Shown: positions 17,297-26,977, counted from the first letter of the stretch. The stretch is DNA of 64,000 bases from Paenibacillus pasadenensis DSM 19293 (GCF_000422485.1 NZ_AULW01000016.1:124001-188000); one strand, 5' to 3'. Made by a program: numbers and translations. Notes: generated by a model not told the origin, from the letters alone.

Positions 17297-18253
17297 ATGA
17301 CCCTGATCAGCACGCTGACCGACAAGCAAGAGGTGACCGGATTCTTTCTCGTCAAGGAGCTGGATGTCAAGCAGACGAACGCGACTCCGCCGAAGGATTA
17401 CTGGGATCTCGTGCTTGCCGATTCAAGCGGCCAGATTACGGCCAAATACTGGGACCTGAAGCCGGCCGAGAAGGAGTCGCTGCAGTCGCTGCAGGTCGCC
17501 AAGGTGCACGGCATCGTGCAGCTGTACCGCGACCGGCTCCAGCTGAAGATCATCCGCATCCGCCCGACGAGCCCGGAGGACGGCGTGCAGCTGACCGACT
17601 ACATCCGCGCCGCGCCGGTCGAGGCCAAGGAGCTCGTCGCGCAGATCCGCGCCAAGGTCGACAGCATCGGCGACGCCGATATCCGCAACATCGCCGCTTA
17701 TTGCGTCGTCAAGGCCGGCGACCGGCTGGAGCATTACCCCGCCGCCAAGAGCCATCATCATGCCTACTATGCCGGTCTCGCCTATCACACCGTTCGCATG
17801 CTGGAGATCGGCGAGTTCCTGTGCGCGCAGCGTCCGTTCCTGAACCGCGACGCGCTCATCGCCGGCATCGTCCTGCATGACCTGGCCAAGCCCGAGGAGA
17901 TGAACGCGCAGCTCGGCATCGTATCCGAATACAGCGACCGCGGCCGCCTGATCGGCCATCTGGCGCTCATCTCGGGCTGGATCGTCGAGGCGGCGCTCAA
18001 GCTGGGCGTGCCCGCCGACTCGCCGAAGGTGACCGTGCTGCAGCATCTCGTGCTGTCGCATCATAATCTCGGCGAATGGGGCAGTCCCGTGCAGCCGCAG
18101 ATGGCGGAGGCGGTGGCGCTTCATTATATCGACTCGCTGGACGCCAAGCTGCAGATGGTCGAGGACGCGCTCGGCTCCATCCCGGAGCAGGAGGCTTGGA
18201 CGCCGATGATCCGCGGCCTTGAAAACAAGGCCGTCTATCGGACGAGGCTCTAG
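17297..18253 (+). CDS. yhaM: 3'-5' exoribonuclease YhaM family
   Basis: 318 residues, typical length. An N-terminal OB-fold (VTGFFLVKELDVKQT, YWDLVLADSSGQITAKYWD) binds nucleic acid. The HD phosphohydrolase domain has HHAYYAGLAYHTVRM, the HD pair in GIVLHDLAKPEE, and VLQHLVLSHHNLGEWGSPVQP. Degrades RNA (and ssDNA) from the 3' end in the cytosol. RBS GAAGGAGC; a TATAAT at 17254-17259 probably serves as its -10 box, though no good -35 was found. Confidence 0.93.
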   Translation: MTLISTLTDKQEVTGFFLVKELDVKQTNATPPKDYWDLVLADSSGQITAKYWDLKPAEKESLQSLQVAKVHGIVQLYRDRLQLKIIRIRPTSPEDGVQLTDYIRAAPVEAKELVAQIRAKVDSIGDADIRNIAAYCVVKAGDRLEHYPAAKSHHHAYYAGLAYHTVRMLEIGEFLCAQRPFLNRDALIAGIVLHDLAKPEEMNAQLGIVSEYSDRGRLIGHLALISGWIVEAALKLGVPADSPKVTVLQHLVLSHHNLGEWGSPVQPQMAEAVALHYIDSLDAKLQMVEDALGSIPEQEAWTPMIRGLENKAVYRTRL

Positions 18254-18364
18254 AGCGGACAAGGACGAGCCGTCCTCCGACGAGCGGCGCGGCCGCGCCG
18301 GCTTGCCGGAGCAAGCTGTTCCAGCCGAGGCATCATCTACCCTGACTAGAGGAGAGTGGCGGCC

Positions 18365-19087
18365 ATGACGGGTCCAGACTATCGCGAGGCGATCGGCCGC
18401 AGCCGGCGCATCGTCTTTTTCGGCGGCGCCGGAACCTCGACCGAAAGCGGAATTCCCGACTTCCGCTCGGCCGGCGGCCTGTACGAGCAGCGCACGAGCA
18501 AGATGTACGCGCCGGAAGAGATTTTGAGCCGGGACTTCTTTTTCGACCATCCCGGCGACTTCTATGCGTTCTATCGGGAGCATATGCTGCATCCGCAGGC
18601 GCTGCCGAACGCGGCGCATCTCAAGCTCGCCGAGCTGGAGCGGGAAGGCCGGCTGAAGGCGGTCGTCACGCAGAACATCGACGGGCTGCACCAGCGCGCG
18701 GGCAGCGTCAACGTGCTGGAGCTGCACGGCTCGGTGCATCGCAACCGCTGCCTCGACTGCGGCCTGTTCCATCCGCTGACGGCGGTGACGGGAGATCCGC
18801 GGCCGGTGCCGCTCTGCTCGGAATGCGGCGGCATCATCAAGCCGGATGTCGTGCTGTACCAGGAAAACCTCGACTTCGAGCTGCTCGAGCGCGCCGCCGA
18901 GCAGATTCGGCAAGCGGACACGCTGCTCGTGGCGGGCACCTCGCTGACCGTGCAGCCGGCGGCGGGCCTCGTCTCGCTGTTCCGCGGCGACAGCCTCGTC
19001 ATCATCAACCGCACGGCGACGCCGCTGGACCGCATGGCGACGCATCTCGTGCGCGGCAGCATCGGCGAGGCGCTCGGGTCGCTGTAG
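18365..19087 (+). CDS. Sir2-family NAD-dependent protein deacylase
   Basis: 240 residues. Rossmann NAD motif FFGGAGTSTESGIPDFRS, TQNIDGLHQRAG, the catalytic His in ELHGSVH, two zinc Cys pairs (CLDC and CSEC) and GTSLTVQPAAGL. Removes acetyl or other acyl groups from lysines using NAD. ATG 18365 preferred over GTG 18356, since AGGAGA directly abuts the GTG. A strong terminator lies about 110 bases downstream. Confidence 0.94.
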   Translation: MTGPDYREAIGRSRRIVFFGGAGTSTESGIPDFRSAGGLYEQRTSKMYAPEEILSRDFFFDHPGDFYAFYREHMLHPQALPNAAHLKLAELEREGRLKAVVTQNIDGLHQRAGSVNVLELHGSVHRNRCLDCGLFHPLTAVTGDPRPVPLCSECGGIIKPDVVLYQENLDFELLERAAEQIRQADTLLVAGTSLTVQPAAGLVSLFRGDSLVIINRTATPLDRMATHLVRGSIGEALGSL

Positions 19088-19195
19088 CCGACCTGGGCCG
19101 CCCTTGGATCGTGAGGACGGACGAAGGCGCTTCACGACAAAAGGCCGGCCGATTCGGGTCCGTCCAAATGGAGGCGCAGGAACAGATCCCAAACG

Positions 19196-19235
19196 AGCCG
19201 CCTCGCCAGTCCAACGACTGGCGAGGCGGCTTTTT
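19196..19235 (+). terminator. Intrinsic terminator after sirtuin gene
   Basis: Perfect 16-base stem (19196-19211 with 19216-19231), loop CAAC, five T. Confidence 0.92.
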
Positions 19236-19385
19236 GCGCGCTTGGCAGGAAGGATCGCGGCCGAGCGGGCGGTTTTTTTGTCCATGCAAAAGGGGCAATG
19301 CTCTCCATAGCCTCGCCGGCGCAGGCACGGTTATGCTAGGACATGCGGGCGGCAAGCCGCTCCGCAGCTTGAGACGGAGGTAGCC

Positions 19386-19943
19386 ATGGAACTGAACGAA
19401 CTGATTCGCGGACGGCGCAGCGTGCATGTATTCGAGGATCGCGAGGTCGATCCGCAGCTCGTCTCCGACCTGCTCGATACGGCGGTGTGGGCGCCCAACC
19501 ATCGCATGACCCAGCCGTGGCGGTTCATCGTCGCCGCAGGCGAAGGACGCCGCAAGATCGCCGACGCCTGCCGCGCGATGAACGAGCGCTGGGAGCGGGA
19601 TCCGGCCAAAAAGCAGGAGACCGGCCAGAAATATTACCGCAAGATCATGAGCAATCCGCTGATCGTCACGGTCGTCATGAAGGAAAATCCTTACCTGCAG
19701 GTGAGGGAGGAGGATTATGCCGCGACGGCGACGGTCATCCACAACTTCAGCCTGCTCGCCTGGGAACAGGGAATCGGCATGGTATGGGAAACGTACGAGT
19801 GGCTGCACGAAGACGTCTTCCGCGAGGCGGTCGGCATCCGGCCCGGCGAGCGGGCCGTCGGCAACCTGCATGTCGGCTATCCGAAAGCGATCCCGAAGGC
19901 CGAGCTGAGAATCCCGGCCGCGCAGCTCATCACCTGGCTGTAG
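19386..19943 (+). CDS. Nitroreductase family protein, short YdjA-like form
   Basis: 185 residues. Nitroreductase features: IRGRRSVHVFEDREVD (FMN contacts), WAPNHRMTQPWRFIV, and ATATVIHNFSLLAWEQGIGMVW. The compact length and the APNHRxTxPWxF motif fit the YdjA-like group. GGAGG lies 7 bases before the ATG. It is a single-gene unit just after a terminator; the next gene is convergent. Substrate unknown. Confidence 0.9.
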   Translation: MELNELIRGRRSVHVFEDREVDPQLVSDLLDTAVWAPNHRMTQPWRFIVAAGEGRRKIADACRAMNERWERDPAKKQETGQKYYRKIMSNPLIVTVVMKENPYLQVREEDYAATATVIHNFSLLAWEQGIGMVWETYEWLHEDVFREAVGIRPGERAVGNLHVGYPKAIPKAELRIPAAQLITWL

Positions 19944-19979
19944 CCGGCGGAGGCGGCCAGGCGCGAGGCTCGAGCCGGA

Positions 19980-21611
19980 TCAGCGCACGCGCGCGGCTCC
20001 GCGGGGCATGCCGCTGAAGTAGCGGGCGCAGTCGTAGATGGCGAACTCCCGCCCCGAAGGTCCCCATGGATCCCATTCGCGGCTGTCAGGCACATGCAGC
20101 CGGCCTTCGCGGACGGCGCGCAGCTCCCTCCAGGCCGGGTGGGCGCGCAGCCGGGCCAGCTCGCGCGCGTCGCTCCATACGACGAGGATGCTGTCCGGAT
20201 CCATCGACAGCAGCTCCTCGAACGCATGGCTGCGGTAGAAGCCGTGGCGGATGCGGCTGTGCGGGCAAAAGCCGAGCGCTCGATAGAACAGATCGCTGAA
20301 GGCATGGCCGTCGGCGCCGAAAAGGCGGAAGTCGCCCGGCAGCACGCGCACGATCGCCAGCTCTCCGGCCGCTGCGGCGGCGGAGGCGAGCTGGCCGCGA
20401 TACGCGAGCTCGATGCCTTGCACGCGGCTTACGGCGGCTTCCGCCTCGGCTTCCCGGCCGAGCATGGCGCCGAGCGATTCGAGGTAGGCCTGCCAGACGC
20501 CGAAGCCGTCCATGCAGACGGTGTTCGGCATGCCGCGCCACGGGCCGTCGGTCGGATTGCCGCCGAAATCCATCTTGATGATGAGGTCGGGCGACAGGCT
20601 CTGCACGTCGCGCGGGAGGATGGAGGTCTCGGCGTTGAGCGGCTTCGTGCCCTCCAGCTGCGGCTGCAGATAGTCCGGGAATCCCGAGGGCGTGCGATAG
20701 ACGCTCGGAAAGGCGGGCGCGGCGACCGGCTTGATGCCGAGCGCCAGCAGATGATCCTGCAGGAACAGATGGCTGACGATCGCGACGCGCGTTGCGCTGC
20801 GTCCGGCGAAGGCGCTGGGCGAGACGCCGGCCGTCTTTTTGAACAGCCGGCTGAAATACAGCTCGTCCGCGTAGCCGACGCTGGCGGCGATGTCGCGCAG
20901 CGTCGGCCGTCCCGGCTGCCGCAGCAGCTCCTTAGCCTGGCGCATGCGCAGCTCCGTCAAATAGGCGGTCGGCGACTGCCCCGTCGCTTTTTTGAACGAG
21001 CGGCAGTAGGCGCTCGGCGTCAGGCTGGCCATCCGCGGCAGCTCCCCGACCTGGATCGGCTCCATATAGTGCGTCTCCAAATAACGGATCGTGCGCTGGA
21101 CCGCTTCCTGAGCGCCGTTCTCCTCCTCGCCCGGCATGAGGCTGACCCGGTGCAGCAGCTCGTAAAGCAGCGCCTGCCGCCGGAAAAAGGCCGAGGGCGT
21201 CCGGCTGCGGCCGAGCTCGAGCATGCCGCCGAGCAGCGTCAGCACGGAGCTCGGGGCGGCGATGCGGACGCTGCGTCCCGGCAACTCGGGAGCGCCCGGC
21301 CGAGGCTTGGCCGCGGCGCATAGAGGGAGCACGGACGGCCCGCTGCCGTCGTACTCCAGCACATAGGCGTCGAGCGGCCGATCCGGCTGCAGCTCCGCCT
21401 TGATCCAGGTGCCGGGAGCGAGCGCCCAGCAGCTTTCGGGCTCGAGCGGGCAAGGCTGTCCGTTGAGCTCGAGCCGGCCGGAGCCGTCGAAGAGGAAGAT
21501 GAGGGCATGGCGGAGCAGGCGGAACGGCTGGACCGGCGATCCGCCCTCGAGACGATGGCGTTTCAAGGAGACGAACGTATAAGAAGAAGCGCGCTTCGTG
21601 ACGCTGGGCAT
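19980..21611 (-). CDS. Btr-like AraC regulator fused to a siderophore-binding domain
   Basis: 543 residues, close to Bacillus Btr. N-terminal cupin-like region, then an AraC DNA-binding domain at about 185-285 (IRYLETHYMEPIQVGEL, SAYCRSFKKATGQSPTAYL, GYADELYFSRLFKKTAGVSPSAF), then a periplasmic-binding-protein-like domain (RVAIVSHLFLQDHLLALGIKPVA, LSPDLIIKMDFGG, FEELLSMDPDSILVV). No signal peptide, so it senses its ligand in the cytosol. Btr activates siderophore uptake when loaded with ferri-siderophore. Here it diverges from the asb operon across a Fur box, so it probably senses the asb product and activates asb. RBS AAGGAGC before the ATG. Confidence 0.9.
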   Translation of the reverse strand: MPSVTKRASSYTFVSLKRHRLEGGSPVQPFRLLRHALIFLFDGSGRLELNGQPCPLEPESCWALAPGTWIKAELQPDRPLDAYVLEYDGSGPSVLPLCAAAKPRPGAPELPGRSVRIAAPSSVLTLLGGMLELGRSRTPSAFFRRQALLYELLHRVSLMPGEEENGAQEAVQRTIRYLETHYMEPIQVGELPRMASLTPSAYCRSFKKATGQSPTAYLTELRMRQAKELLRQPGRPTLRDIAASVGYADELYFSRLFKKTAGVSPSAFAGRSATRVAIVSHLFLQDHLLALGIKPVAAPAFPSVYRTPSGFPDYLQPQLEGTKPLNAETSILPRDVQSLSPDLIIKMDFGGNPTDGPWRGMPNTVCMDGFGVWQAYLESLGAMLGREAEAEAAVSRVQGIELAYRGQLASAAAAAGELAIVRVLPGDFRLFGADGHAFSDLFYRALGFCPHSRIRHGFYRSHAFEELLSMDPDSILVVWSDARELARLRAHPAWRELRAVREGRLHVPDSREWDPWGPSGREFAIYDCARYFSGMPRGAARVR

Positions 21612-21640
21612 GGAAAGCTCCTTTTTTTTGTGGATTTAAT

Positions 21641-21659
21641 GAGAATGATTATCATTATT
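21641..21659. promoter_or_regulatory. Fur box between Btr-like gene and asb operon
   Basis: GAGAATGATTATCATTATT matches 17 of 19 positions of the consensus GATAATGATTATCATTATC. A TATAAT at 21659-21664 touches its right edge, so Fur binding would block the asb promoter; it also lies about 30 bases before the divergent regulator gene. Iron repression of both units is the expected result. Confidence 0.92.
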
Positions 21660-21736
21660 ATAATCGTTCCTTCCTGATCCTGGCAAGCCGCCCGACCAAA
21701 GCGGATGCCTGAATAAGTTGAACAAGGGGGTCTATT

Positions 21737-23584
21737 ATGAACGAGGCCAAATCGGTCGCGGAGCGGACAGCTCTGCAGGCGATGGTCAACTGTTATGCCC
21801 GCGAGGCGGGAGCGGACGCCGAGCTGCGGCTGCCGCAGGAAACGCCGGCCGGCGCGCAGCCGGGCCGGGCCGGCATGCTGGAGCTGCGGCTGAGCGCGCA
21901 AGGCATCGTGCTGTGGGTCGGGCTGGACTACCATTCGCCGACCGGCCGGCATGCGGCCAGCGGCAAGGCCTGGTACCGGCCGGAGCTCGGCGGCGCGCTG
22001 GCGGAGGCCGACTACATCACGGCGTCGGCGCTGCTCGTGCAGGAGCTGGCGCTGACGAGGCCGGGCCTCGCGCGACGCGACGAGCTGCTGCTGCGCATCA
22101 TCCAGAGCTGCCGCAACGTGGAGGAGATCGTCGCCGCCGCGCTCGCCCGGCCGGAGCCGGAGTCCGGCGGGAACGACTTCCTGTCCGCCGAGCAGTCGCT
22201 CGTCTTCGGCCACGGCTTCCATCCGACGCCGAAAAGCCGCCAAGGCATGAGCGGCGCGGAAGCGGGCGTCTACTGCCCCGAGCTCGGCGGGCGCTTCCGG
22301 CTGCATTATTTTCAGGCGCATCGGTCGATCGTCAAGGAGCGGTCGGCTGCCGGCAGCCCGGCCTCGGAGCTGCTGCGCGGCGAGCTGCTGGCCGATCCCG
22401 AGGCCGCGCCGGAGCTCAAGAAGCGCTGCGCCGAAGCCGGCTGGACGATGCTGCCGGTGCATCCGCTGCAGGCGCGCTGGCTGCTGGAGCAGCCGCGCAC
22501 GCAGGACTGGCTGGAGCGCGGGCTGCTGCGGAGCCTGGGGCCGGGGGGCAGAGAGTATTTTCCGACCTCCTCCGTCCGCACGGTGTATCATCCGGATGCC
22601 GCCTACATGCTGAAGTTCTCGCTGCGGGTGAAGCTGACCAACTCGCTGCGGGTGATGAAGATCAACGAGCTGGAAAGCGGCATCGAGATTCGGCGGCTGC
22701 TCGATACGCGCATCGGCGAGGCTTGCCGGGCGTACCCCGGCTTCGCGGTCATGACGGATCCGGCCTACGCGACGCTCGGGGAGGAAGAGGGGCCGGCGAG
22801 CGGCTTCGAGGTCGTGCTGCGGGACAATCCGTTCCGCAGCGGCGGCTCCTGCCGCGCCGTCACGCTCGCCGCGCTCGCCCAGGAGGCGCTGCCGGGCCGG
22901 CGCTCGCCGCTCGGCCGCCTGATCGGCCGGCTCGCCGAGCGGACGGGCCTCGCCGAGGCCGAGGCGTCGAGGCGCTGGTTCCGCCGCTATCTCGAGCTGT
23001 CGCTGCGGCCGCTCGTCCGGCTGCATCTCGCGTACGGCATCGCGCTCGAAGCCCATATGCAGAACAGCCTCGTCGAGCTGGACGGCGACGGCTGGCCGGT
23101 GCGGTACTGGTTCCGCGACAACCAGGGCTATTATTTCAGCCGCTCCATGCTCGGCGCGCTCGAGCGCGAGCTGCCGGGCATCGGCAGCAAGAGCGGCGAC
23201 GTGTACGCCGACGAGGTGACGGACGAGCATCTGATCTACTATTTGATGGTCAACCATCTGTTCGGCCTCGTCGGCGCGTTCGGCGTCGAGGGCTTGGCGA
23301 AGGAGGAGGAGCTGCTGCTGGACATCCGGCGGGAGCTGGAAGCGTTCCGTCCGCTGGACCGGGAGGGCTCGCGCTTCCTCGAGCGGCTGCTGCAGGCGGA
23401 GGAGCTGCCGTGCAAAGGCAATCTGCTGACGCGGCTCCATGACATGGACGAGCTGGAGCTGCCGCTGGAGCGGCAGTCGGTCTATGTGCCGATCCCCAAT
23501 CCGCTGCTCGCCGCGGCAGGGCTCGGACGAAGGAGCGGCGGGCGCCGGGCGCTCGCCGAAGCGATGGGAGGAGGAGCTTCATGA
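21737..23584 (+). CDS. asbA: Siderophore synthetase, IucA/IucC family (AsbA-like)
   Basis: 615 residues. NIS synthetase: VFGHGFHPTPKSRQG (ATP/citrate site), LPVHPLQARWLL, FPTSSVRTVYHP, KFSLRVKLTNSLRVMK, and EAHMQNSLVELDGDG with YYFSRSML. AsbA condenses citrate with spermidine in petrobactin synthesis. AAGGGGG precedes the ATG. It heads six overlapping genes whose order matches asbABCDEF, which is the main reason for choosing the petrobactin names; the amine actually used could differ. Confidence 0.9.
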   Translation: MNEAKSVAERTALQAMVNCYAREAGADAELRLPQETPAGAQPGRAGMLELRLSAQGIVLWVGLDYHSPTGRHAASGKAWYRPELGGALAEADYITASALLVQELALTRPGLARRDELLLRIIQSCRNVEEIVAAALARPEPESGGNDFLSAEQSLVFGHGFHPTPKSRQGMSGAEAGVYCPELGGRFRLHYFQAHRSIVKERSAAGSPASELLRGELLADPEAAPELKKRCAEAGWTMLPVHPLQARWLLEQPRTQDWLERGLLRSLGPGGREYFPTSSVRTVYHPDAAYMLKFSLRVKLTNSLRVMKINELESGIEIRRLLDTRIGEACRAYPGFAVMTDPAYATLGEEEGPASGFEVVLRDNPFRSGGSCRAVTLAALAQEALPGRRSPLGRLIGRLAERTGLAEAEASRRWFRRYLELSLRPLVRLHLAYGIALEAHMQNSLVELDGDGWPVRYWFRDNQGYYFSRSMLGALERELPGIGSKSGDVYADEVTDEHLIYYLMVNHLFGLVGAFGVEGLAKEEELLLDIRRELEAFRPLDREGSRFLERLLQAEELPCKGNLLTRLHDMDELELPLERQSVYVPIPNPLLAAAGLGRRSGGRRALAEAMGGGAS

Positions 23585-25599
23585 GGCCGGACAGGCGGGA
23601 GGAAAGAACGCGGCAGGACGAGCTCGTGCGGAAGAACGAACGATCGACGCAGGACGAGCCGTCCGGGCAGGGCGAGCTCGTGCAGAAGGACGAACGATCG
23701 ACGCAGGACGAGCCGATGCCGCAGGACGAGCTCGTGCAGCGGGCGCTGCGCTCCGCCGCTTACGACGAGGTCGGCGAGCGGATGCGCCGCCAGCTGGTCG
23801 AGTCGATGCTGTTCGAGCGGCTCGTGCCGTTCGAGGAGCTGGAGGCGGCAGGACATGCGGAAGGAGAAGGCGCGGCAGGACGCGGGCGGCTAAGGTTCGC
23901 GCTGCGGGCAGCGGACCGGGACGGCGCCCCCGTCCGCTATGAAGCGGAGGGGCGGCGGACGGCGACGTTCGGCCGCATCCGGCTGGACGGGCCGGTGCGC
24001 CGCAGATCGGCCGGCGGCACGGCGGAGGGAACGCCGCTCGGCATGATGATGGCGGAGCTGCTGCGCGGCACGGAGGTCGAGCCGGACAGCCTCGCCGCGT
24101 TCATCCGCGAGCTGGAGGAGACGCGCCTCAAGGACGCCGTCTATCGCTGCCTGCATCCTTCGCCGGTCGCCGAGCTCCGCGAGCTGCCGTACGGCGAGCT
24201 GGAGACGGCGCTCGGCGAGGGCCATCCTTATCATCCCTCGTACAAGTCGCGGGTCGGCTTCGACTACGCCGACAACTTCCGCTACGGGCCGGAATATCGC
24301 CCGCAGCTGCGGCTGCTGTGGGCGGCGGTGCGGGACGACGGCTGGCTGCATCTTGCCTGCGCGCCGGAGCGGACGCTGGAGAGCCTCGCCCGCGAGGAGC
24401 TGGGGGAGGAGACGCTGGAGGCGTTCCGCTCCAAGCTGCGCGGGCTCGGGCATGATCCGGACGCCTACGCGCTGCTGCCGGTCCATCCTTGGCAATGGCG
24501 GCGTCAGATCGCGCGGGCGCTGGCGGACTGCATCCGCGAGGGCACGGTCGTGCTGCTGGGCGAGGGCGGAGACCTCTATGCGCCGCAGCAGTCGATCCGC
24601 ACGATGACGAACCGGTCCCGGCCCGAAAGGCCGTACGCCAAGCTGGCGATGAGCCTCGTCAACACGTCGGCCTCGCGCTATCTCAGTCCGCATTCGGTGG
24701 CGAGCGCGCCGCAGACGTCGCGCTGGCTGAGCGGCATGATCGGGCGGGACGCCTATCTGCGCGACGAGGCGAGGCTCGTGCTGCTGGAGGAATTCGCCGG
24801 CGTCGTCTACGATCCGCCGCCGGCGGACGAGAGCGTCGAGCCGGACATCTACGGCGTGCTCGCCTGCCTCTGGCGCGAGTCGCTGGAGCCGAAGCTGGAG
24901 GAGGGCGAGCAGGCCGCGCCGTTCAACGCTTTGTTCGCGGAGGATGCGCGCGGCACGTTCGTCGGCCCCTGGCTGGAGCGCTACGGCGCCGAGCGCTGGG
25001 TGCGCCGGCTGCTGGAGGTGTCGCTGCTGCCGGCCGCGCATCTGCTCGTCGTCCATGGCGTCGCGCTGGAATCGCACGGCCAGAACATGGCGCTGCTGCA
25101 TCGCGGCGGCTGGCCGGAGCGAGCCGCGCTCAAGGACGTGCACGAAGGCTTCTACTACCATCCGCCGCTGCTGGCCGAGCCGCAGACGGTTCCAGACTAC
25201 CGCTCGATCCACGAGAACTTCCGCCTCGCCGCGCCGAACGCGCTGTTCGAGCAGGACGATCCGGCGGCTGTGCGCGATACGCTGCTGGACGCGCTGCTGC
25301 TGTTCAACCTCGGCGAGCTGAGCTGGATGCTGGAGCGCCGCCACGGCTTCGCGGAGGAGGCGTTCTGGGAGCTGGCGGCAGAGCTGCTGGACGCGCATTT
25401 CGAGCGCTTCCCGCAGCCTGCGGAGCGGATGGAGGCGTTCAGCCTGTTCCGTCCGCTCTGCCAGGTCGAGGCGCTGACCAAGGGCCGCCTGTTCCCCGAT
25501 CCGACGGTGACCTACTGCCACGAGGCTCCGAACCCGCTGCTGGCCGCCCGCAGCCGAATTCAGGAAAGGAAGGCGATGCTCCATGTCCAGCCGATTTGA
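23581..25599 (+). CDS. asbB: Siderophore synthetase, IucA/IucC family (AsbB-like) with repeat extension
   Basis: 672 residues. The NIS synthetase body starts near residue 50: GHPYHPSYKSRVGF, LPVHPWQWRR, PQQSIRTMTNRSRPERPYAKLAMSL split across the ATP site, and ESHGQNMALLHRGG. AsbB adds the second spermidine/dihydroxybenzoyl arm in petrobactin assembly. The N-terminal 50 residues are unusual: 18-residue repeats (ERSTQDEP, DELVQ) encoded by a 54-bp tandem duplication, making the protein longer than usual. ATGA overlap with asbA. A start after the repeats is possible. Confidence 0.88.
   Translation: MRPDRREERTRQDELVRKNERSTQDEPSGQGELVQKDERSTQDEPMPQDELVQRALRSAAYDEVGERMRRQLVESMLFERLVPFEELEAAGHAEGEGAAGRGRLRFALRAADRDGAPVRYEAEGRRTATFGRIRLDGPVRRRSAGGTAEGTPLGMMMAELLRGTEVEPDSLAAFIRELEETRLKDAVYRCLHPSPVAELRELPYGELETALGEGHPYHPSYKSRVGFDYADNFRYGPEYRPQLRLLWAAVRDDGWLHLACAPERTLESLAREELGEETLEAFRSKLRGLGHDPDAYALLPVHPWQWRRQIARALADCIREGTVVLLGEGGDLYAPQQSIRTMTNRSRPERPYAKLAMSLVNTSASRYLSPHSVASAPQTSRWLSGMIGRDAYLRDEARLVLLEEFAGVVYDPPPADESVEPDIYGVLACLWRESLEPKLEEGEQAAPFNALFAEDARGTFVGPWLERYGAERWVRRLLEVSLLPAAHLLVVHGVALESHGQNMALLHRGGWPERAALKDVHEGFYYHPPLLAEPQTVPDYRSIHENFRLAAPNALFEQDDPAAVRDTLLDALLLFNLGELSWMLERRHGFAEEAFWELAAELLDAHFERFPQPAERMEAFSLFRPLCQVEALTKGRLFPDPTVTYCHEAPNPLLAARSRIQERKAMLHVQPI
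23620..23737 (+). repeat. 54-bp tandem repeat inside the 5' end of asbB
   Basis: GAGCTCGTGC recurs at 23620, 23674 and 23728, exactly 54 bp apart, and GAACGATCGACGCAGGACGA recurs with the same period. In-frame, giving 18-residue charged repeats ahead of the enzyme domain. Confidence 0.85.
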
Positions 25600-26977
25600 A
25601 TCGCATTGGTCCGGCTTCCGCCGGCTGCCGCATCTCGCGCGGCCGTCGGGGAGGCTGTACGCGCTATGCCTCGAAAGCCGCGAGGAAACGGCCGCGCTCG
25701 CGCTCTATTTGCGGGAGGAAGGCGGGTCCGCGCTGCTGCTGAGCGAGGACATGCCGCTGGACGCGGCGTTCGAGACCTCGCTCGAGAGCGGCTGCTGCGG
25801 CCTCGTCTACGGCCGCGCGGAGCAGTTCCTGGCCGGTCCGCAGCCGCAGGAGCGGACGCCCTGGGAGCCGTCGCTGCTCCAGCACTCGTCCGGCACGACC
25901 GGCCGCTCCAAGCTGCTGCGGCGGACATGGGCCGAGATCGCCGAGGAGACGGCCGACTACAACCGGGCGCTCGAGCAGGCCGGCGCGGGGGCGGACAGCG
26001 GCCTGACAACGGTCGTGCTCGCGCCGGTGTCGCATTCGTTCGGGCTGCTGTGCGGCGTCGTCGCCACGCTGGCGCGGGGAGCCGAGCCGGTGCTCGCTCC
26101 GGCCCGCAATCCGAAGGCGATGCTGGCCGCGCTGCGCGAGCATCCGCGCCATCTCGTCTACGGCGTGCCGCTGCTGTTCCATCTGATTTCGTCGCTCGCG
26201 GGAGAGGGCATGCGCTTCCACAGGCTGCTCTCCTCCGGCGCGCCGATGACGGAGCCGCTGTTCAAGCGGCTGCAAGCCCAGGCGGATACGCTGATGCAGC
26301 AGTACGGCTGCACCGAGCTCGGCTGCGTCTCGCTGTCGGCCCGCATGGCCGGCGTGCAGGACATCGGGACCGAGCTCGGCCGCTTCGAGGCGCGGGCGGG
26401 CGGCGGCCCGGACGAGCCGGCGGAGCTGACGCTGCGCCGCCGGGGGCCGCTTGCCGCGAGCTCCGGCGAATACGGGCGCGGGGTCGGCGCATCCTGGCGG
26501 CCGCTGTCTGCGGCGGAGAAGAGAAGCGGCGAGCGTCGTCCGGACGGGATCGTGCTTCCGGATCCGGGAGGACGCCTCCCGGAGCGCGGAGCTGCCGCCG
26601 CGCAAGCGGAGTTCCGCACCGGCGATCTGGCCTACCGCGCCGAAGACGGCGGGCTGCGGCTCGTCGCCCGCGCCGACGACGTCATCAACATCGGCGGACG
26701 CAAGGTGTATCCGGCCGCGGTCGAGCGGGCGCTGCTGCAGGTGGCCGGCGTGCGCGAGGCGGTCGTCTACGGCAGCCGTCATCCGGTCATGGGCGAGCGC
26801 GTGAGCGCGCGCGTCGTCGCCGACGGCAGCGTCGGCGAGGAGGCGATCCGCGAGGCTTGCCGCAGGCTTTTGCCCGCCTACCAGGTGCCGGCCGCGATCG
26901 CGCTCGTCTCCAGCCTGCCCGCGCTGCCCTCGGGCAAGATCAGCCGCGCGCGACTGCGCCGGGAGGAGGAATCATGA
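25583..26977 (+). CDS. asbC: 3,4-dihydroxybenzoate-AMP ligase (AsbC-like)
   Basis: 464 residues. Adenylate-forming enzyme: P-loop-like HSSGTTGRSKLLRR, LSSGAPM, QQYGCTELG, FRTGDLAY, and the C-terminal subdomain DDVINIGGRKVYPAAVE ending PSGKISRARL with the catalytic Lys. AsbC activates 3,4-dihydroxybenzoate and loads it on the carrier AsbD. A 50-residue Arg/Gly/Ser-rich insert (after the TELTLRR region) makes it longer than other members. Overlaps asbB by 17 bases. Confidence 0.87.
   Translation: MSSRFESHWSGFRRLPHLARPSGRLYALCLESREETAALALYLREEGGSALLLSEDMPLDAAFETSLESGCCGLVYGRAEQFLAGPQPQERTPWEPSLLQHSSGTTGRSKLLRRTWAEIAEETADYNRALEQAGAGADSGLTTVVLAPVSHSFGLLCGVVATLARGAEPVLAPARNPKAMLAALREHPRHLVYGVPLLFHLISSLAGEGMRFHRLLSSGAPMTEPLFKRLQAQADTLMQQYGCTELGCVSLSARMAGVQDIGTELGRFEARAGGGPDEPAELTLRRRGPLAASSGEYGRGVGASWRPLSAAEKRSGERRPDGIVLPDPGGRLPERGAAAAQAEFRTGDLAYRAEDGGLRLVARADDVINIGGRKVYPAAVERALLQVAGVREAVVYGSRHPVMGERVSARVVADGSVGEEAIREACRRLLPAYQVPAAIALVSSLPALPSGKISRARLRREEES

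Noticed and set aside
17423-19285. Long minus-strand open frame across yhaM and the sirtuin gene
   Set aside because: Spans two well-supported genes and their intergenic DNA; no domain.
21563-23440. Long minus-strand open frame opposite asbA
   Set aside because: Antisense shadow; it even runs through the Fur-controlled promoter.
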